From Nautilus pompilius (Eukaryota > Mollusca > Cephalopoda > Nautilida > Nautilidae), in assembly GCA_018389105.1 (NCBI GenBank), contig JACATO010001426.1, positions 959,206 through 1,023,205 on the forward strand: a stretch of 64,000 nt of DNA, read 5' to 3'. Shown here piece after piece: positions 43,001 to 57,399 of this stretch. A model generated the notes under the pieces. That model saw only the letters and a list, made by a program, of their open reading frames with translations. It ran no database searches and was not told the origin of the DNA. Positions within the stretch are counted from its first letter, which is position 1. Each line of letters opens with the position of its first letter. Both the position numbers and the translations under genes were made by a program.

Positions 43001-43680
43001 TTTAAACAAAATTTGTACAACACAGTATTTTTACGAAAAATCATCATGTTATATCTAAATTGATACTAATGCACAACATATTTATATATACTTTGGAATG
43101 TGGCATTTTGATTTAATGATGTCGGTGTCTGGCTCCACCCTAATGAAACAGGGAAATGTCTATCGATCGATACATTAAGAAGGGTCACCTTGTACTGGGC
43201 CTGCATCAAGGAAACGACACAAGGTGATGATGTATGAACGACTTGTCCTTACCGGTCTTGAAGTGGTTAACGAGTTTCCTGATAGCAGAGCAGGGAGGCA
43301 CTCGTAGAATGATACCCCACCTGAATGGATATAAGACAAACTCTTGACTCTTCTCTGATTCCTTTCAAAAGAGTAACAAATAAAACTGTAAAAATCTAAG
43401 AATCGTCTTTTTTCTGTAAAAGGTACGAAAAGTTAATTACATTTGAATACGGGCCCATCGTTTCTTGTGCTATAACTACCGTTCTGTTATTCTGTTTATT
43501 ATATTGAAAATTTCTGACATCGAATTGTTTTGAAAGGATGGAGTGGGAGAAATTTGAAGAGAAAGTTACAGCAGATTTACAGGAGAACCCGATATCACAG
43601 ACAGAAAACCTGACCAGGAAATAAAAAGAGAAGACTTTTTAATTCTGTTGATTGAGTAAAGAACAGAGTACTTCCTCATC

Positions 43681-43684
43681 GCGC

Positions 43685-43724
<40 letters not shown>
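43681..43724. repeat. (GC/GT)n dinucleotide tract next to the gene 2 start
   Basis: Alternating purine-pyrimidine tract (GCGCGC then about 19 GT units) that ends 12 bp before the ATG at 43737. It would fall in the promoter or 5' UTR. Confidence 0.95.
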
Positions 43725-43726
<2 letters not shown>

Positions 43727-43736
43727 TCCCATCCTG

Positions 43737-43800
43737 ATGGAAATGTCGGTCGCTACCATACTTCTGCTAACCTTCCTCACAGCTCCAAACTTTCTAATCG
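43737..43800 (+). CDS. Gene 2 exon 1: signal peptide
   Basis: ATG at 43737 (second in-frame ATG at 43743) opens [20 protein letters not shown], a typical hydrophobic secretory signal. It ends in phase 1 at 43800. The next bases are GCAAGT, so this intron would use the rare GC donor. The reading is supported by in-frame joining to 45485. Confidence 0.7.
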
Positions 43801-46800
43801 GCAAGTATCCATGTTTGTTCTTTAACTGATCTGTTGTTGTTTGTTGATTCAAATCTCCTCCATCGGCCGTACATTCCTTTATTAAGATTAATTATATCTC
43901 CGCCAACGGAGCATTCTACAGTCGTCACCTGCGTTAGAAGACCCGAGAGATGGGGAGAGGGGGCCTGGAGTAGCCGAAATTAAATGTCGGGATAAGTATT
44001 TCAGGGGATCTCTTTTTATGTAGTGGATGGGCAGCAGGAACGGATCAGGGTCCTGGCTGGTTGTTTAAGGGTCTTGTGTTCAATTCACAAGAATCGTTTG
44101 ATATCTAGGCAGGTGATTGAAGATTATAACAGCATCCTTACCATCTTAGACACCAGGTGTGGTGTTTTAAATAATAACAAATGTTATTAAAAGAAAACGA
44201 GAATTCTGGGGGGAAATGTTGATAAGTTTTATGTTTTGCTGAAATAATCGATATAATAATAACCACTGAGAGGTTAAGGAGAATTGAACAATCAGGTGGA
44301 TATTTAATATTTTAAGAAAATATGACGTCTGTTTCATAAAAGAGAGAATCAAAAAGGAAAGCAACAGGAAGACAAAATGGAACAACAAATTCTGAGAGTT
44401 ACAGGTAATAAACTCACCTACGACATTGGCGATGTTCGAAGATGATTTTAGAGAATCTCTCACTACAGAGACGTGCAAGTTACAGATTGAATTGCTGCTG
44501 AATTACTGGTTTCTTTCTCGAATATTTTCCAGACGATTATTTACCGATTTATTTATTTAGATTGTTAAGTTCAGGTATATTTTATGGAGTTTACTCATCG
44601 TCTGTTTGTACGATCGGATCGTCCCGGCCTCATGTCATTGAAATGACGTTTGTTATTGAAATCAGTAACTATTCTACATCCAGGTAACAAGCCAGTTTGA
44701 AGGGACTGTTGTAGAGGATAGTAAATTAAATGAAATACTTCATTTTTGCCGATTTACACGTTTTAATGTCTATTTATTTATAGGTGGCGAGAGAACCTGA
44801 TACTTGATAGAAGGGAGATAACTCGATGACTAAACTATGTTAGTTAGTTAGTTAATGGCCTGCATGCCAATTCAAACTAAAATCAATTATTTAATTAATG
44901 ATCAGTTTTGCTTCTCTTATTGAAAATGCAACTTATTACGAAGGTTGTATTTGTTAATGTGCCATAGGAGCAAAATTAGCGACTCTTCTGTAAAAAGTCT
45001 GTATTACTATATTCTTTCCCATCTCTTGCCGCCATTTATTATGACCATTATACCTGTACATTATTATTAACGTAAACTTAGATCCTTAAAACTGTTTTTA
45101 AGATGTAACTTTTGAAGCTGACTTTCAAGACTCGTACGTACGAGGACAGCTATAATTCCTGGCGCTGACTGGTTCATTTCAGTGCTCAACACGATCCGCG
45201 GGAAGGGGAGATAACTTGAATAAATACCAACATAATGATCGAGTGGAGGGAGAGCACTCTCACATTCAACGCGTATCAACGCAGGTTTTGTTTAGCTTAA
45301 TAAAAACAGAGTTTATTTAAAATATTCCATTTCGAGTCTTCCACCTGAATTCGCTGACATTTATTTTCTTTGGATATCTGAATTATCCCCATATTTGACT
45401 AAGTCTCTTGTGCTGCCCCCTGTGCGCTTTATCTGAGGTTACATAAATTTATAATTTCAATGTTTTGTGTTTCACTTTTTACAGAATTTACCCAGGGACA
45501 GGAGGGGTCCAGTGGCTGCTATGTATCGAGTAAGTAGAATGAAATCAGATGTGCAAAAATTCTGAAATTTGCACAATAATTAAAACCCACCTGCCCAGGT
45601 GAGATCAATATGTGGAAGGTGAGAGGTTGGGAAGTTTTAAAACTTATTTAAAAACACTTTCACCAGGAGATATGCATCTGGTCTAGTAACTCCTTCAACC
45701 ACCTGATTTGGCAAAGGTTATTTGTCTTTTTGTGTCAATAATCAAAGCTCCTCAGCTCAGTAAAAGAATGTACAGATGTAACATTCTACTGGATAACTGA
45801 AATAACCTTTGTGATGTGGGAAAATATTGCTGCTATCAGCCCTTAATTGCGTTGTTTTAATTTTTAAATTACTAAGATTCCCCTAATTTATCAGAAAATT
45901 GTTTTATATTCTTTCATTTTAAACAAAATAATTGATTAAACAATAATATGAAGTTCTTTCTTTAATATTTTAACATCCTTATGTGGTGTTGCCATTTCGC
46001 AATAGGTAATGATACAACAAGGTGTGTGTTTGTGTGTGTGTGTTCGCTCATCAGTTATTTCCCTTTTTAAAACAACTGGCAAAAACTTTAAAAAGTTGAA
46101 AAAAAAAAAGTATTTAATTCGTTATTTTTGTGTTCTGTATAAATTCAGATGAGGCTCAAATAGTCAAAAGAGAATGGAGTACAGGTGTTTTGGACCAGGA
46201 GGGAGATACGACTGTAACTGCGCTAACAACGGTAGCTGTGATGGTAATGACGGCTCCTGTTTGGATAAACCGTCAAAGTGTAGACGAGGTTGGTCTGGAC
46301 CCAGCTGTCGGCGGAGTAAGATGACCTTTTACTTATTTGCTTTACACGCAATAAGTGTCTCTGTGTTTCCTTTAACGGTCTGGTATCTCAGGAATCGGTA
46401 ACTGAAATTTTGGAGGTACCATTTGCTATATGGATGAAAACAAAAGACTGTTCAATGTTCTATGAGACTGGTATACACTAATTATTGAACCTGTCAAAGC
46501 GATGAAAAGTTAAGAATAATATTTTCTTTCTTTTTATAAAAGACCGTCACAGTCAATGGGAGGGATTCTGTTTAAAACTGACATTTAGGATGAAAGATCA
46601 AATTGGGGACGGACACCAAATGATAATAAAATAGGCATTTTGTCAAAATCACTGCAAAATGTTTATTAAAAAAGTGAATTCAAATATAATTTTGTAAATT
46701 ACTAGGATGATTTTAAATCTAAAAAGGATCAATTTTGGTGTCGTAATGGTTATTATGTCTTTCGTGAGAGAGTTTAATTTGTAATCTGCCGCCACAGTTA

Positions 46801-49800
46801 ATATTGCTAATTAAAATAACTCGAAATTATTTAATGACATCACGAATAATTATATTCTCTGCATTTCTTTCATAAATTCTAGAACCTTTTTCATCAGTGA
46901 ACTCTGCTCTGAGACCTACTGCAACCAGGCGAAATATCAGCTTTCTTAGTGAAGCATTGTGGGAAGGTTTTCTTAATATTGATCAATGTAGTAGGTGGCC
47001 AGATGTCCTCCACTGCATCAGTATAACATATGACAGCTTTCTTGTGCTTATTCTTGTTGCGTTTTGTAGCAAACGACTTATTTACTAAAGACCAGTGTTT
47101 CCAATAAGTTTCAGTTCTCCACACAACATTAGTAGTTTGTCAGAGATGAAGACAACTATAAATGATCTTAGACAGTTGTGAGATGGGTCAGTCAGTCAAT
47201 CCATAGCTGCACTGCACAGTACAGAGCCAGACCTCTGTCCCAGGTTGATGACCTATGACCCCAGCCAGGAGACCTGCTCCACAAACTCTAGTCTGGGTCT
47301 GTTCCCTACTAATGGAGGTCAGTCATTCTGTCTGTGGGATTCCCCTACCATGGTTACTGATTTCATCTATTTTATTGATCACACAGTTTGAAAACTCTTT
47401 GAGGCAAGCGAAAATTAATCTGATGATTAATAGCAGTCTGTTTACTAATAGCATGGAGCATTCTAGAAACAAAGGGATGTCTGTGCTTAAAACCTGATAA
47501 ATCTCTGTCTACTTTATTTAGGGACTATCAGTCCATCATCAGGAGGCCCAAAGAACAGGATTCCCATCATGCATCACTCTGAGGGCTGCTTTCTGCTACT
47601 GGGCTCCCTCAGACTTGTGGCTACAAGAGAATCTTTATCTTAGTCTTGTTCTATCACCCACAAAATAAAGTTTAAATGTCAGATTTAGTGAGTATAAATA
47701 AAATTAAGGATTGAGTTTACAATAAACTAACAACGTCATTGTTAAATACTTTCAATAAAATGAACAATGATTAATTTTAGTTTTGCTGCTGTGACTGAAG
47801 AAATCATAAACTTCTCCCATGGTAGTGAAGCAGAGAGCAGTGTGTACAAATACCTTATGACTGGGTGGATCCGAAATATCTCCATGCTTGCACTCACTGG
47901 ACCGTGTCCGGTTTGATAAATAGTTTTACAAATGTTCAGATTGATTTGGTGGGTAGTTTGATTTCTGTTTCTTTCTCTGTCTTTAGTTTTGTTTGTTTAG
48001 AAAATCAATTATTTTTACTTATTCAATCCAAGTTTTCCACAAACAATCAATCATAAGGTAAATTTACTCATCCAGCACAGAAACCACACGGGAAGCTACC
48101 AGATGATACATTTTAAATACATTTGTTGGGTCTTATTTTGATAGAATTCTGTTGACATTTTATTTATTTTCTTTATTTTTTCTATCCAGAAAATCTTTCT
48201 GCTCGATCCAACAATCTACTGACTGACGGCAACAATTCCACCTGTTATTTAACCAGTCAAAGAAATGTAGCTGTGGATGTTGGGACCTTGACCATTTCTA
48301 CTGTGATAGTTACTGCAGATAAAGGTAAGCCTCATCTTTTGTACATTTATGCAAGTAGTTCGATAAGTAGATAAATGTATAATCAGAGATAAAATAACTC
48401 CATTGTTTCTCCCACTTGTTCCTGTGTTTACTATAGAGGGTTTCAAACTGTAGACCAATTCTTTTATTCTTCAGTGCAGCAGACACTTTGTTTAGGACCT
48501 GATTAAAGTAACTTTTAGTAAAGTTCTGGTAAAAGCTAGTGAGTAGAGGGAATGATGCTGGAACAAACAACCAGATGTAGCTCATGGATAAATAATTTCT
48601 TGGAAGTAGGTGGTTTAAGGGAGATAATATTTTTAAACAAATTTTATTTCATTTCACCCAACATCCATCCTCTCACAATTGAATATTTTATTAAATGATA
48701 GATGTGTGAGGAAATGTTACATTAATAGAGATTATGAGTAATGATGATTACTGCTGCTGAATGAATCAGGTGAGACACCGTCATTCAATGAAGAAAATCA
48801 TGGTTCATGATTCACTCTTCAGATGCTGTGAATGAGCCATTTCCATTTATGAAGTAATTGATGATATTTAAAGTTCGAAAATGTTTGTGATGTTCCATCC
48901 TTTGTTGTTACCTAATCATCTGTGAGGTTTTAATTGCTCTCAGTTCGTTTTCACGCCCAAAGTTGATGAATAATTGAAGAAACAGCTTCGTTCATATGGT
49001 CAGTTTCACACAGGTACCTGACATTATTTCCAGCGCTGGATGTTATTTTCGCATCTGTGATGGAGTCTGCTTCAGAGTAGATCTGTTCTATGCATGCACA
49101 CCTTTATTTAATTTTGTTTTAATAATTAATCTCTAATTACCTCTATGATTCAGTTTACCATAAAACAGGGGAAGGGAAGGTAAAATCATCTGAAATCAAT
49201 TTATTATAACGATTGATGCTTACATTTCCAAGGAAGTAAAATTGTACTTGTAAGGTGAACACCCTGATTCATACATATGAAGTAAACATCTGGCACACAC
49301 GAGGTTTCTGTCAGGTGTTTAATTAATGTTTGCATATTTACAGGCTTTTGATTCACGTAAAAGTCATGATTCCGTCTCCATCCCTGAGCTTCAAAGAAAA
49401 TATAAAACAGGTATTGTGTAAAACACATTTAAATATCACATGATAAAATAGTAGTGGTGTATTCATAACAACAGAAACTGTCAATCAAATTCATTTTTAA
49501 TTCAATAAAATAATTGTAAACACTAGTGTTTAACTCTTTTCATTCTGGTCAGTTCTAGTATTAACAAAAAGTAACAATCAATATATCACAGTAGCATCAT
49601 TAATACTGAGAAACTATTTCCTTTTAAGGTAATTTTAGTTTGGAACTAAGGAGTCCACATAACCCAGGAAAAATGGTGAAATGGGTAAAGAAATTGTCTG
49701 CCAACAGATATTGGTTTCCAGTTCAAGAAAACAACAATTTTCGTTACCTCTCTTTCCGCTCTTCAGCTGGACAGGTTTCCATATGTGAAGTTCGTCTGCA

Positions 49801-52800
49801 TGGTGAGGAAATGACTTATTTTTTTTGTTTTATAAATCTAAATCTGGTCTTTGCAACATTTAGACTTTGATACATTGAGCCATAACTGAGAATCAGCAGA
49901 TAAAGATGGATACAAAATTCATTTCACTCCTAAAGGTACAAAGAAAAGTTTGTGAGTTAATTTCTTTGATCTGAGGAAATGGAAAGACAATGGCGAAGAC
50001 TGGAGACTTATTCAGAGGAATCAGATGGACAGGGAGACAAAGGGGTTTCAGGAAAATTAGGCAGCCACAGTTAAAAGGAGGAAAGTTACTTTGTGTTAGT
50101 TAATAAATGTCTTTGTACTTTAAACATCCCTTTTATTTCTTTGTATTGTCACATTCTCTCATTTAATTCTATTTAGAAAATCAATCAAATAAATTTTTTC
50201 TTTATGATTCTTTCCTCCTCCAAGTCCTGACTAAGCAGATTTAACTCCCCTTTGTTGTAGAAAGAGACTCTCAGAGGTTTAGATGTTTGGAGGCTGTAAC
50301 CATCAATAAAAGATATTTTCCAAAGTTAGACAATTGTTCCTTTAACACTGTTTCTTTCATAAATGCACTTGAAGCAGTGCTGCCCCCTGTAGCTTCCTTA
50401 TTCTTTAATTGCCCTTTAATTGAAACATGGACATGCGCAGTAGTCATCTTTAATTACCCGCAGTCGACCCACGGAATCTGTCCACGTTCTATTTTTGACT
50501 GTCTCTCAGAGTCAGTACATCACGTGGTCCTGTATTCTTCCCGGCCGCATCTCTGGACTGTAGGGGGCAGATCTAACATTTATCGAGCAGTTTACGAGGT
50601 CCTTATTCTCTCTTTGGATGGAAGCCGTTTCAAATTCACCCTGTTTTCCAAACAGACTCTGTTTATGGTCCTTCCCTGATCCACAGATTCTCCCCGTGGA
50701 AACATCTTTAGAACAATGTGTCCGCCATAGTAAAGAGAAGCAGATGGACACCAATCCCCTGTTACAAACAAGAAGAATTTCCAGCAGAGAAACCCAGGAA
50801 ATTGTTTGCCAATAAAATATCGTATGTTTAAGAGGCCTCCCATAGCGAGCAGCTCTATTGGAACTGAGGTCGATTCTGCTTTGAGTACTTACACGGTTTC
50901 TGAAAGGAAGGGCCAAATGAAGTCCTTCATATAGCATCCTGCCAGACCCGACCATGAAGTCTGGGGCTGTCACCTTTAGAGGGCCAGGAACAAAGGGAGC
51001 TGCTAGCAAGGGTCGCTAATCAAACTGAATCTTTCTAATTTAAAGTCGCCTTCCTACCGGGTGGTTAGGGAAAAATGGGCTGCTGCTGCTGTTTTAGGTA
51101 TTTAGGGCTTCCTGTGGTACTCTTGGGCTGTTTGTGTATCTCTCGGATGACATATTCAGGCTGAATACTCTTCATGGACAGATCTTCTACCTGTTCAGAG
51201 CATCAGTGGAGACAGAGACAGCTCATCTAGTGAGAGGGACAGGTGTCGGGGTTGATGGAGAACCTCTCTTTACAAAGGTCTCAACAAACAAAGTCTAATG
51301 GTTCACGGGAACCAGGCTCGAAGATTTCAGCGAAAAGAAGAACTTACCTGGAGGGTGTGACAAAGTCTGGCGAGAGGAGCTCATTTTCACTTCATTGTCT
51401 ACGGGCTTACCAAGAAAGATGGGCCGTTGGATTTTCAACTTCCTGTCCAACCGGCGGGCCCGAGTCCAGATAAATGGGCAATTAGGACAGTTCCTTGCCC
51501 TCTGACAGGGACTCCCCCAAGGCTCCGTCCTCGCCCCCCTACTGTTCCTTCTTTACATCAATGACCTCCACAAGGTGCTACCTTCCAGGGTTGATACTTC
51601 CATGTACGCTGATGACGTGGCCATCCTCAGCAGTCACCCTATCTAGGAGCAAGCTGAGAAGGCGGTCCAAGAGGCCGTCACAGCGGTCTCAGAATGGAGC
51701 TGTAGGAAAAAGTTGGTCCTGAACACCAAGAAATCGGAAGTCTGCTTCATTTCCACCGACACACACGAAGCCAATTGGTCACCGACGATAACCCTTGGCA
51801 ACTCATCTCTCCGACACAACCCTACACCCAAATTTCTAGGCGTCATCCGAGATCGGAGCCTCTCCTTCGAGTTACCAGCATGGTAGCGGCTCGTTGCCGC
51901 ATCCTGGCCTCCCTAACATCTCAAACTTGGGGCTGGCGAAAAAACAGTCTCCGCAAGGTTTACCGCTCCCTCCAACTTTCACTTCTCAACTATGCAGCCC
52001 CAGCATGGCAACCCTGGCTTTCCCTTCCCGACTCGACCAACTGGACCGCGCTCAGAACAAGGCCCTTCGAATAATAACTGGGCAATCGCGGTCTACTCCC
52101 TTAGATGCTCTTCGCCTAGAGGCCGGCACCCGCAGCTACCACATCACCTCTAAAATCCTAATTGCAACCTCTGCCGGAAAAGCTGCACGTCTACCTCCTG
52201 AGCACCCTCGATCTCAAACCCTTGCATCCAACTGTCCTCACAGACTTCAACGGCCAAGCCGGCGCTCCACATCCCAAGCGATTGCCTCGTCCCTCCCTGA
52301 AAACTTCTCCATCCGAGCCCCAGTACCCAACCCCATACACTGCCCTTGGGACTATGGACCTACTCATTGGCGTATCTCCCCATCTCTCACGAATCCACCT
52401 TCCTCTCCTACCCCCGCCTCCCTTTGCGAGGCAGCTCTCGTGGCCATCCGCCAATCATCATCCAACCTTACCATCTACACGGACGGCTCTGCCTCCAATG
52501 GCCGACTCAACGGGGATGCCGCAATGGTCATCACAAGCGGAGACCCAGCCCATCCCTCCCTCATTCTCTCCAGATCTGAAAAAGGAGCTCCCTTCACGTC
52601 TTCCTTCTGTGAAGAGAAAGCAACCCTCCGACTCGCTCTGCTATCGCTTCTCTCTGACGGTCCCGCCGAGCCTGCCACTATCTGCACCGATAGCCGCTCC
52701 CTCCTACACCATTCCACCGACACCCGAGACCTCCAGTCCCTCCTCTCCTTCCCCACCCACATCATGTGGATCCCGGACACTGCGGTATACCCGGCAATGA

Positions 52801-55800
52801 ATGGGCAGATACCGCTGCCAAGTCTGCTACCTCCCAACCAGACCCTCCCAGACCTACCGACTACCAGTCCGCCAAGGCTGCCGTCCAACACCTCATCCCG
52901 GACCCACCACCCGTAAACTGCTTATCGGCTGAAGTCGACTCTGACTACAATTGGATGACTGACAGCAACGAGACGACCAACCGGCGGGACGCAGTGCTAC
53001 TGAGCCGGCTCCGGTCTGGACACTGACCTCGTCTTCAGTCATATCAACTCAGAGTCAACCAATCAGCCGACCCCACCCGCCCCACCTGCGGAGAGGAGCC
53101 TCAAACGGTGTCCCACTGGCTACAGCGGTGCCCCGGTCTTATCTCCCTCCCCCAACAAATTTTCGGTGAAGTGACTCCGCCGCTCAAGGCACTTGTCTCG
53201 CTCGCAGCCAGCGGGGGTGATATCGCTCGCCATGAAGTCCCTTTAAGGATACTCTGGGGCGCTATGTCTCTACAACAACAACAACAACATATACGGTGTA
53301 AGCCGGGGCACCGTCCCCAGTAAATATTACTCCCCTCTCTCTGAACAGATGATCGTTAACAAGAAGCCTTTCTCGGAGAATGTTGATGGACCTTAATCGT
53401 AAACCAGCCGCTGTAACCATCCACAAGAAACCAACCCTCACACAATCATAGTCCGACCACCATAGTTTGTCGTGGCTTGCTGGCGCTCCAGAGGACATTT
53501 AGTACTGGATGCCGCCACATCCATGACGACCAATATCTGGTAACTCTGAAAACCTGGATCCATCGTTAAAATTTTTAATGTTCTAGAGATCAGGAGGGGG
53601 ATGAGGAATCTGTGCTACCCACTGCAGCGAACGGGCGAGTGACATCTCGTGTGCAGGGAGGAATGGTTTACGTCCGTCGGCTCTTCTGTTACATCTGTTG
53701 CTGTGGAGATAACATCTGAAGTTTCTTGTGGAGCCTGAAAATGTTCTGCCACATTTGCAGCCAATTGTCGTAGAGTTCGTTTCCATACTGTTATTTGTAG
53801 CAGAGATTTCTCTTCTCTTGAATTGGTCAGTCCCCCTGCTAACATTCAACACAAGAATGTCCTGTGCTGTAGAGGTTTGCTTCTGACTTGTGCCATTGTC
53901 CTGCACCTGAACCGTCTGTTGTCTAAGAGTTCCCCTTGGGGATGTGGCTGTCTGTCCTCTCAACTTGTCCTGATGTGTGGATGAAATGGCTTTTCAGCCT
54001 TGTCAAGTGCCTGTATATCTAGCATCTCCTTTAGAATGTTTGACATATAATACAATATACTTATATATGTGCTAGATGATTATTTTTAGTGCCATTTGAC
54101 AAAAGTCCAATCAAACATTCGATAAATACGGATCAGGAGATGTAAGTTTGCTCCACACTGTTGGTGCTTTGTTCGTTGTGTGTGATGTCTGTGTTTCTCT
54201 GCTACTTAGTTTATAGACTTGTGTCTGTTTCCTTCAGACTGTGAGGAGAATTGGTTTGGCCCCAAGTGTGACAAGCAATGTCACTGTACTGGTAGCTGTG
54301 ACAGAGCTCTAGGTCACTGTACCGGGGGATGTGAGAGCGGATGGATTGGAGATTCATGCCAACATAGAAATTATGGTTTGTACAAATTATGTTTACTCTC
54401 TTATCCACAAAATCCACCAAAGGAATGTGAGATAATAGGTGAAACATGCTGAATAACAGTAGCAATATATTTAGAAGATTGCAGTTAAAAACAAAAATGC
54501 AGAAAAAGCAAATCTCTTATTTTTATACCAAATTTTCTCTATCAGTAAATATTTCTTGTAGACCAACTGTAGGAACTTATTTCAATTTTTGATTTCTAGA
54601 GGCCAACTTGTAGATGTCAGAGTCCCTCGGTCTTCTGTGAGATAGAAGACTGATAGCTCAATAATGCTGGTGTAATCACTGTAATTCAAGATGAGCTCAA
54701 AAATTTATTCTGTTATCTACTAGATTGGACATTTCTCTCAACCTTGTTGGTAGATCTTCATAATTAGAGAATCTTCTTTTCTAGTGGCTTTCCCATGCAG
54801 TCCAAAGAAGGGCTGTTTTTGGAGTGGATTGATGTTAATTTTCCATAGATGTATGTATTTTTTGCTATAGTACAAGAGACTGGTCTTGAATCTACCACCT
54901 GCTGGTTGTGGAGTCTTTATTGATGTACTTTCCAAACCAACTACTGAGCTACCTGACCGCTGAGTTTCTGCTGTATGTTCATTAATTGAATACACTGCTA
55001 TTATACAGTAAAATCATACGATGCCTTTGCTATCTAAATATTGTAATAAATGCATTCACCTAGAAATAAAGTAAGGAACAATTTTAACAATACATGGAAG
55101 AACCAAAAATAGCAATTAAAAGTATCTGGAGTACATACCTGGGGATTTTACACCTGACTTCTTTAGTGTGGTTGTCTGGTTTTGCAGCTGTAACTTCTTT
55201 GGCTGTTCCAGGTGTCTGTTCTCCTTTTGTTATTGAAAACAATAATTTACATGAAACTGAATCCATTCAGTTGAAGTAAACTTAAAATTTTAAATGTTTG
55301 GGTGTTTTTCATAACCATGAAATATGTGGTGGACTTCATTTTCTTGAAACTGTTTTTTATGTGAGGATGGAGATGAGGTGGTCTGACTGTGCAGTGATAG
55401 CTGCTAAATTGTCTTTACTTTAGTCAGAAGTCCAAACTGTGGCTGTAATTACAGTTGTCCACGTAAAGTGAAATTAGTTCCCATGTTAGGAGCAAAGTCG
55501 CTTTGTTCTTGGCTTTTAACATAAAAATTAGAAATATTAAATTATTTAGCCCCTGATAAAAGTTAAAACAATGATAGCTTGATTTACATTTGGGTAAGTC
55601 TCCTTAGTTTTGAATAATAATAATTAGCAAAATGTTTTATAATGTTTAATCTTCTGGGAGTTCAATGTAAAATATATGCAAATGTGAATCTACATCTGTT
55701 CAAACTAGATTAAAACAATATTCAATTGCTTCTCTGCTTGAAATTTGAATAACTTCAGAGGCAGGTAAATCTTAAAGCTGAGTTAGTTTTATAGTTTTAT

Positions 55801-57353
55801 TTTTTATTTCTTTTTTGTCACCTTCTCTTGTTTTATTGTTCTTTCTTATTCTTATTTAGTTCAGACTGAGATCCAAACATTCAAACCAAACGATGTTTGG
55901 ACAGTTAAAAATCTCTCATTATCAGTCTTTTTAACATCAGTCACATGTCTGAAAATTGTACTTCTGGGGAACAGAAAACCTGAGGTAATCAACTGCATTC
56001 TTGGAGAAACAGAGCCGACAGAATGGAGATTTCAGAGTCCAAATGTCATTAAAAAACAAAGTCCTCATTCAAGTTAACATACAAGATGTTCAGATGGTTT
56101 GTGGTTTGCACAAGTAGAAACTATAAATGCCTTGTTTACAGCCCGTTCGAATATATATGGTGGAAGGGGCAGTGTTCGTCCCCTATTTCCTTTCCTCTGA
56201 TCAATCATTGATGGTCTGATGTACAAAGATACTGATGGGAGACGATGCTGTTCGCTGTTTTATCAGCTGTTACCTGTTTGTGGTCAGACATAAGAACTGA
56301 GAATAAATAGAAGACATGAAACTTTGTTGTTGGGAAATCATTCAGCACTGATGATGTTCCTGATCTGGATAGATTCAGGTTAACTGATTGCTGGTTTTGT
56401 TGTCATAGCACTGATCAGGGTAGCTTCAGATTTTGTTTCTCATTAATATTCAAAACTGTTCCATGGAGTTTTCTCCCCTTCGATGTGTTGAAACACCCTT
56501 TGGAGATATATATATTTTAAACTCGTAGAATATCAACATAAACTTGTATCAGAAGTAATAGCAAGGATAAAGTTCCTTTCTGTGGAGTTGTTTACATAAT
56601 AAAGTTCAGTAAAGTTATGACATACAGAAAATGAAATTTGTTATTTAAAAAAATTTCATTTCATTTCTATTAATTTCCTTATTTTTGAGAACAGAAAACG
56701 TAGCCGTGAATAAATCAGCCTGGCAGACTTCTGATTATGTTAATGATCTGCTGTTTAAAAATGTCCGTAATACAAGTTATCCTGCCCAGCTGGCAGTGGA
56801 TGGTGATCCAGATGGATATTTTAACCACCTCTCATGTGCTCACACAGCAGCTGGGGATTCTAATCCAGAGTGGACTGTGGATCTGGGTTGTTGCTTCACA
56901 ATCTCCTGGATACGGATATATAACAGACTGTCACGTGAGTCTTCTCATTCAACCTTTACCTGAAATATTTAACACCACACCTGTTTTTTACTCCCAGGTG
57001 GCTCAGTCAGTCAGCTTGTCTCGTTGTCATGGAAACAAATTACGTTTTAAGATTCGTGTGAAAGTCTAGCTGCATATGCACGCTACCAGCAGCTGCAAGT
57101 TCAGTTCCATCAACTTTTCCCGCAGCCGTGAAGTTTGAAAATTACTTTCTTCAGTTTCTGATGATAAACTTTACCTGATGTGGCCCCTTCAGTCAGTAGA
57201 ATAATTAATTTTTAACCCCAAATATAATTACATTTGAATAAGTCACCTTTTTATTATCATAATATTTGATGAAAAGTTTGGACCAGAATAACCATATTTT
57301 TTCTTCACCATTATTATTATTATTATTATCATTATTATTATTATATATTATTA

Positions 57354-57399
<46 letters not shown>

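Noticed and set aside
42627-43058. 143-codon frame and its minus-strand shadow in the CpG-rich block
   Set aside because: Long because of GC content; no domain and no splice context.
46174-46401. ATG at 46174 as start of an independent small EGF protein
   Set aside because: The frame is bounded by splice sites and fits as an internal exon of gene 2.
50512-51009. 165-codon minus-strand frame in the gene 2 intron
   Set aside because: No recognisable domain, no coding-like motif and no counterpart in gene 1.
52162-52800. 212-codon frame within the retrotransposon
   Set aside because: Shadow of the reverse transcriptase/RNase H frame (51894-52916), which carries the YTDGSA and TDSRS motifs.
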